In this document: piece after piece, positions 25,171-27,919 of the stretch
Layout: each line of letters begins with the position of its first letter
Position numbering within the stretch: the first letter of the stretch is position 1
Origin: Parvicella sp041583015
GTDB taxonomy: Bacteria > Bacteroidota > Bacteroidia > Flavobacteriales_D > Parvicellaceae
NCBI GenBank assembly: GCA_041583015.1
Contig: JBFHGR010000038.1
Span: forward strand, 1 to 27,919
DNA length: 27,919 bases
Direction of reading: 5' to 3'
Translations under genes and position numbers: made by a program
The notes under the pieces: model-generated
What the model saw: the letters and a program-made list of their open reading frames with translations, nothing else
What the model was told of the DNA's origin: nothing
The model's database searches: none

Positions 25171-26877
25171 TTAGACTTCTTTCTCTAGTTTTGTAATTTC
25201 TCTCATCTTCTGCTTTAATGCATCGATTTCAGATTTGCCTTTTTCAATGTTAGCCATAACGCCTTTCAATAAAGCCTCTGCGCCTTTACTATTACCAAAG
25301 AAGCCAAGGTTATTCTCATAATTCGTAACTTCTTTAGTCAGTTCATTGATTTTCTTTCTCAAGAAATCTTTTTCTTTTTGAAACATTCTCGATGGATCTG
25401 CAGCTCCTTTGATAGAATCTAGTTTAGCTTGGAAAAAGACTTTGTCTTTTTCTTTACCACTTAATTTCAATTTATCGTATTGTGCGTCTAGAGCGGTTTT
25501 GTATTCCTTATATATAGCATCTTTTTGTTTGTAAGGAACATTGCCTATTTCAGCAAATCTAGAAGAGAATCCTTTTAGCGCTTCAATGTTTTCTTTGGCA
25601 TTATCAGAACCTTCAAATGCTTTAATTTCTTCAATGATGGCTTGCTTTAATTTTAAGTTGCCTTCGTTGGCTGCATCTAATTCTTTATAATAAGCATCTT
25701 TCTTAGCAAAGAAATCATCACATCTTGATCTAAATTCTTTCCATAATTTTTGCTCAGCATATTGTCCTGCATGCCCCACTTTTTTCCATTCATTTTGCAA
25801 TTTAATGGCCAAGTCTGTACCCGCTTTCCAATCTGTAATTTCCTTGAGTTGATCTGCTTTCTTTATAATTTCTTCTTTCAGTGTTTTCTTTTCTTCATTT
25901 CCTTCCTTACGCTTTTCATAAAATTTAGCCTTAGCAGCATAGAAAGCATCAAAATATCCTCTAAACTCTGTCCAGATTTTATCATTTACTTCTTTGGGTG
26001 CAAAACCAATTTTTTTCCAAGACTCTTGAAATGCATTCATGGCTTGCGTAGCTTTTTCCCAGGCTGCATGCGTATCAGGTATTGTTGCAGCAAAGTTCTT
26101 TACTTCTTCTATTAACTGTTGCTTCTTAACCAAGTTTTCTGCTTTTTCTTTTTCTCTAGCCTCTCTTAGTTCATTAATTTTATCATAAATTGCTTTTATT
26201 GTTGACCAATATTCCTCTTTTAATTGCTCCCAATGCTCCTGGAAGGTTGGGCCTACTTCTTCCCATTGGTTTTGCAAAGCTTTTACTTGTTGATCTAATG
26301 TCTTCAAGTTTTTCTCACCTAGCAATTCCTTGGCTTGATGAATGATTTGATTTTTTAAAGAGTAATTCTTCTTCAAATCGTTTTCTTGCAATTCTTTATA
26401 AATGTTTACATTGTAATTAAACAACTCATTTAATTGGCTATACTGCGCCTGAATATCTTGAAATTTAGCTTTAGGAATATTACCTATAGCGTTCCATTCT
26501 TCTCGGATTTCTTTTATTGTATTAAAAAGAACACCAATGTTTTCTTCATTCTGAAGAAGTAATTGAAAACGTTTAATTAGAATTTGTTTAGCATTAAGGT
26601 TTTCCTTTTCGGCTTCATCTGCAGCTTTTTTCAACTCAGCGATTCTATCTTTACAACTTTCAATGGAAGCTATAATATCATTATTAAGTTGATCATTTTC
26701 TACATCAATTTCAATCTCCGTATCCAAATCCAATTGCTTTTCTTCAAGATCTTTTTGTTCCTTATTATATAAGGCGTAAAATTCTGAGGTAATAGGACGT
26801 AATTCCTTTTGAATTGCTTTAGCATCTGTTTCTGATTTTAAAGCATTTAATTTTTCTAAAATTTCTGTTTTACTCAT
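25171..26877 (-). CDS. DUF349 domain protein
   Basis: 568 aa, almost entirely charged alpha-helix with no signal peptide or membrane segment. At least five DUF349 repeats are marked by a Trp or aromatic followed by a (V/I)G-x-x-P turn: EEWNAIGNIPKAK, NQWEEVGPTF, ESWKKIGFAPKEVNDKIW, NEWKKVGHAG and SRFAEIGNVPYKQKDAIY, each followed by an (F/Y)-rich helix such as FRGYFDAFYAAK. The C-terminal 100 residues form a likely coiled coil (KKINELTKEVTNYENNLGFF). DUF349 proteins are widespread in Bacteroidota, are thought to be cytoplasmic and have no established function. It stands alone with its own promoter. Confidence 0.93.
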   Translation of the reverse strand: MSKTEILEKLNALKSETDAKAIQKELRPITSEFYALYNKEQKDLEEKQLDLDTEIEIDVENDQLNNDIIASIESCKDRIAELKKAADEAEKENLNAKQILIKRFQLLLQNEENIGVLFNTIKEIREEWNAIGNIPKAKFQDIQAQYSQLNELFNYNVNIYKELQENDLKKNYSLKNQIIHQAKELLGEKNLKTLDQQVKALQNQWEEVGPTFQEHWEQLKEEYWSTIKAIYDKINELREAREKEKAENLVKKQQLIEEVKNFAATIPDTHAAWEKATQAMNAFQESWKKIGFAPKEVNDKIWTEFRGYFDAFYAAKAKFYEKRKEGNEEKKTLKEEIIKKADQLKEITDWKAGTDLAIKLQNEWKKVGHAGQYAEQKLWKEFRSRCDDFFAKKDAYYKELDAANEGNLKLKQAIIEEIKAFEGSDNAKENIEALKGFSSRFAEIGNVPYKQKDAIYKEYKTALDAQYDKLKLSGKEKDKVFFQAKLDSIKGAADPSRMFQKEKDFLRKKINELTKEVTNYENNLGFFGNSKGAEALLKGVMANIEKGKSEIDALKQKMREITKLEKEV

Positions 26878-26897
26878 GGTTAATCTTCTTAATAGAA

Positions 26898-26905
26898 CAA
26901 ATTTA
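26898..26905 (-). promoter_or_regulatory. Promoter -7 box for the DUF349 gene
   Basis: On the minus strand the sequence is TAAATTTG, an exact TAnnTTTG match about 20 bases ahead of the ATG, giving a leader of about 14 bases. No matching TTG was found at -33. Confidence 0.45.
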
Positions 26906-27064
26906 ATGTAATAGGTTGATTTGAATGAGTTATTCTCTAAAAAAATAGCTTTATACGTTCACTACTCTCATTATTGAATTCAAAAGATGGTAATTACATT
27001 AGTTTTAGGCATGTTTGTCATTTAATTTATTAGATAATTTAATTATTTTGTAATTTAGAGCATC

Positions 27065-27649
27065 TTGAAATTGATATTTTACATAGCGCTCATCACTATT
27101 ATATGTGCTTGCCAAAAACAACAGCCTAATAGCAACGGTAGTTATTGGAATGGAACTCCGTCTTCCTATGGTAATCTGGCAACTTCATTTTCTGAAGATT
27201 GGGACAATTGGAATTACAGTTTAGATAGTGTTTCAGGCTATTACCGTACAGCATTTAGCGAAGATTGGGATAATTGGGATGTGAAAATCAACAACATTAC
27301 TGGACAAATAGATACACAGTTTTCTAATGACTGGGATAATTGGGAGTTCAAACTTTCAGGACATAACATTGATATTGAAACCAATTTCTCCAACGATTGG
27401 GACAGTTGGGTAGTAAAAGATCAAGCGGCAGGTGTTACTTATACTGTCAAAACCAACTTCTCCAATGATTGGGATAGTTGGGAAGTCAGGTTAAACGGAA
27501 CCGTAGTCATGAAAATGACCACCGATTTCTCCAATGACTTTGACAATTGGCAAATTGACGACAGAGGAATGACCGATGATATTCACCGTGCATGTGTAAT
27601 GTTTATTCCTGTTTTTATTAGTGCGGTGCATCAGCAGGGGGTGATTTAA
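27065..27649 (+). CDS. Lipoprotein with six DWDNW repeats
   Basis: 194 aa from TTG 27065. A TAG stop lies three codons upstream with no ATG between, and the TTG gives a full type II signal peptide (KLIFYIALITIICAC) with the lipid-bearing cysteine at C16. After a short Asn/Ser/Gly linker the protein is six units of 22-24 residues, each starting T-x-F-S-(E/N)-D-W-D-(N/S)-W; the Phe residues are at 42, 64, 86, 108, 132 and 155. The last unit has F for the first W. The remainder of each unit alternates hydrophobic and polar residues, as in beta strands. A hydrophobic tail (CVMFIPVFISAV) closes it. I do not recognise the family and assign no function; a surface or periplasmic beta-repeat protein is the inference. 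A second lipoprotein gene starts 8 bases later. Confidence 0.82.
   Translation: MKLIFYIALITIICACQKQQPNSNGSYWNGTPSSYGNLATSFSEDWDNWNYSLDSVSGYYRTAFSEDWDNWDVKINNITGQIDTQFSNDWDNWEFKLSGHNIDIETNFSNDWDSWVVKDQAAGVTYTVKTNFSNDWDSWEVRLNGTVVMKMTTDFSNDFDNWQIDDRGMTDDIHRACVMFIPVFISAVHQQGVI
27182..27562 (+). repeat. Six in-frame tandem repeats of about 66-72 bases
   Basis: The repeats encode the DWDNW units of the lipoprotein gene. The core of copies 3-6 is also close at DNA level (TTCTCCAATGATTGGGATAG and near variants such as TTCTCCAACGATTGGGACAG), while the second halves of the units diverge. This points to duplication within the gene followed by selection on the core. Confidence 0.8.
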
Positions 27650-27657
27650 AGATATTT

Positions 27658-27919
27658 ATGCATATGAGACAAGTAGAAAGATTAATTTTAATAGTAATAA
27701 TTTCAGCAGCTTTTATAGCTTGTAAAAAGAAAGGTTGCACAGATTGTAATGCGGTGAATTACGATAGTGAAGCTAAAAAGGATGATAATTCCTGTCTTTT
27801 TGTGAATGATGATTTAATAGGAGTATATGCAGTTCAAGATTCTATTACTGGACCGCCATCTATGGAATGGTCTCATCAGTCATATAATGTTGAAGTATCT
27901 AGGGCTAATTGTGCCCCAA
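27658..27919 (+). CDS. Lipoprotein, cut by the window end
   Basis: The first 87 codons are visible and the frame is open to the end of the window. ATG 27658 and ATG 27664 are both in frame; the second gives MRQVERLILIVIISAAFIAC, a type II signal peptide with lipobox FIAC. Directly after the lipidated cysteine comes a Cys/Asp-rich segment GCTDCNAVNYDSEAKKDDNS followed by C, a variant of the short GCTD-x-A-x-NY-x-DD-x-SC motif frequent in secreted proteins of marine Bacteroidota. The rest (DDLIGVYAVQDSITG) may begin a lipocalin-like or calycin-like beta domain, but too little is seen to say. It is probably cotranscribed with the DWDNW lipoprotein. Confidence 0.8.
   Translation, partial: MHMRQVERLILIVIISAAFIACKKKGCTDCNAVNYDSEAKKDDNSCLFVNDDLIGVYAVQDSITGPPSMEWSHQSYNVEVSRANCAP

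Noticed and set aside
25750..26115. 121-aa plus-strand reading frame.
   Set aside because: It is antisense to the DUF349 gene; the Phe/Leu/Cys-rich product reflects the Lys/Glu codons of the real gene.
27182..27562. Regular repeats considered as a CRISPR array.
   Set aside because: The repeats are in frame, encode a consistent protein motif and lack uniform repeats and unique spacers.

Overview
The window looks like chromosome of a free-living member of the Bacteroidota, most likely Flavobacteriales. The support is low GC, a type IX secretion (T9SS) C-terminal sorting domain, PorE-like TPR/propeller/OmpA proteins, a six-domain ribosomal protein S1 of about 600 aa, DUF349 and DUF1573 proteins, general absence of Shine-Dalgarno sequences, and several upstream boxes matching the Bacteroidota sigma-ABfr -7 consensus TAnnTTTG. 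The family within Flavobacteriales cannot be fixed from sequence reading alone. No rRNA, tRNA, CRISPR array, transposase or prophage gene was seen.

Layout. (1) 1-3738: minus-strand gene for a T9SS-secreted protein, then rpsA (ribosomal protein S1) with its promoter and leader; each gene ends in a near-identical intrinsic terminator. (2) 3808-8038: a sodium:solute symporter divergent from recR; recR is followed closely by a glycosyltransferase fused to a degenerate phosphoglycosyltransferase. (3) 8110-16223: an E2 (lipoyl acyltransferase) gene with its own promoter, then three tandem paralogues with TPR plus PD40 propeller, related to the T9SS/envelope protein PorE. Only the middle one keeps an intact peptidoglycan-binding OmpA domain. 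(4) 16272-17657: DEDDh exonuclease and FAH-family enzyme, almost abutting. (5) 17730-21934: a tight run of envelope genes: outer-membrane barrel with TSP3 and three SPOR-like domains, a lipoprotein, a DUF1573 protein and a DUF3108 protein that begins inside the previous stop region. (6) 22042-26877, all minus strand: cupin and an unrecognised 138-aa protein (one operon), a DPP-IV-like S9 peptidase, and a DUF349 helical protein. (7) 27065-27919: two lipoproteins, the first built of six DWDNW repeats, the second cut by the window end.

Themes. Regions 3 and 5 read as cell-envelope modules joining outer-membrane or periplasmic proteins to peptidoglycan by two chemistries: the OmpA fold (binds the peptide stem) and SPOR (binds glycan strands). 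The most unusual items are the graded loss of the peptidoglycan-binding site across the PorE-like paralogues, the barrel-TSP3-SPOR protein, the glycosyltransferase with a vestigial phosphoglycosyltransferase tail, and the DWDNW-repeat lipoprotein. Four genes appear to use non-ATG starts. I did not find a clearly new defence or mobile system.
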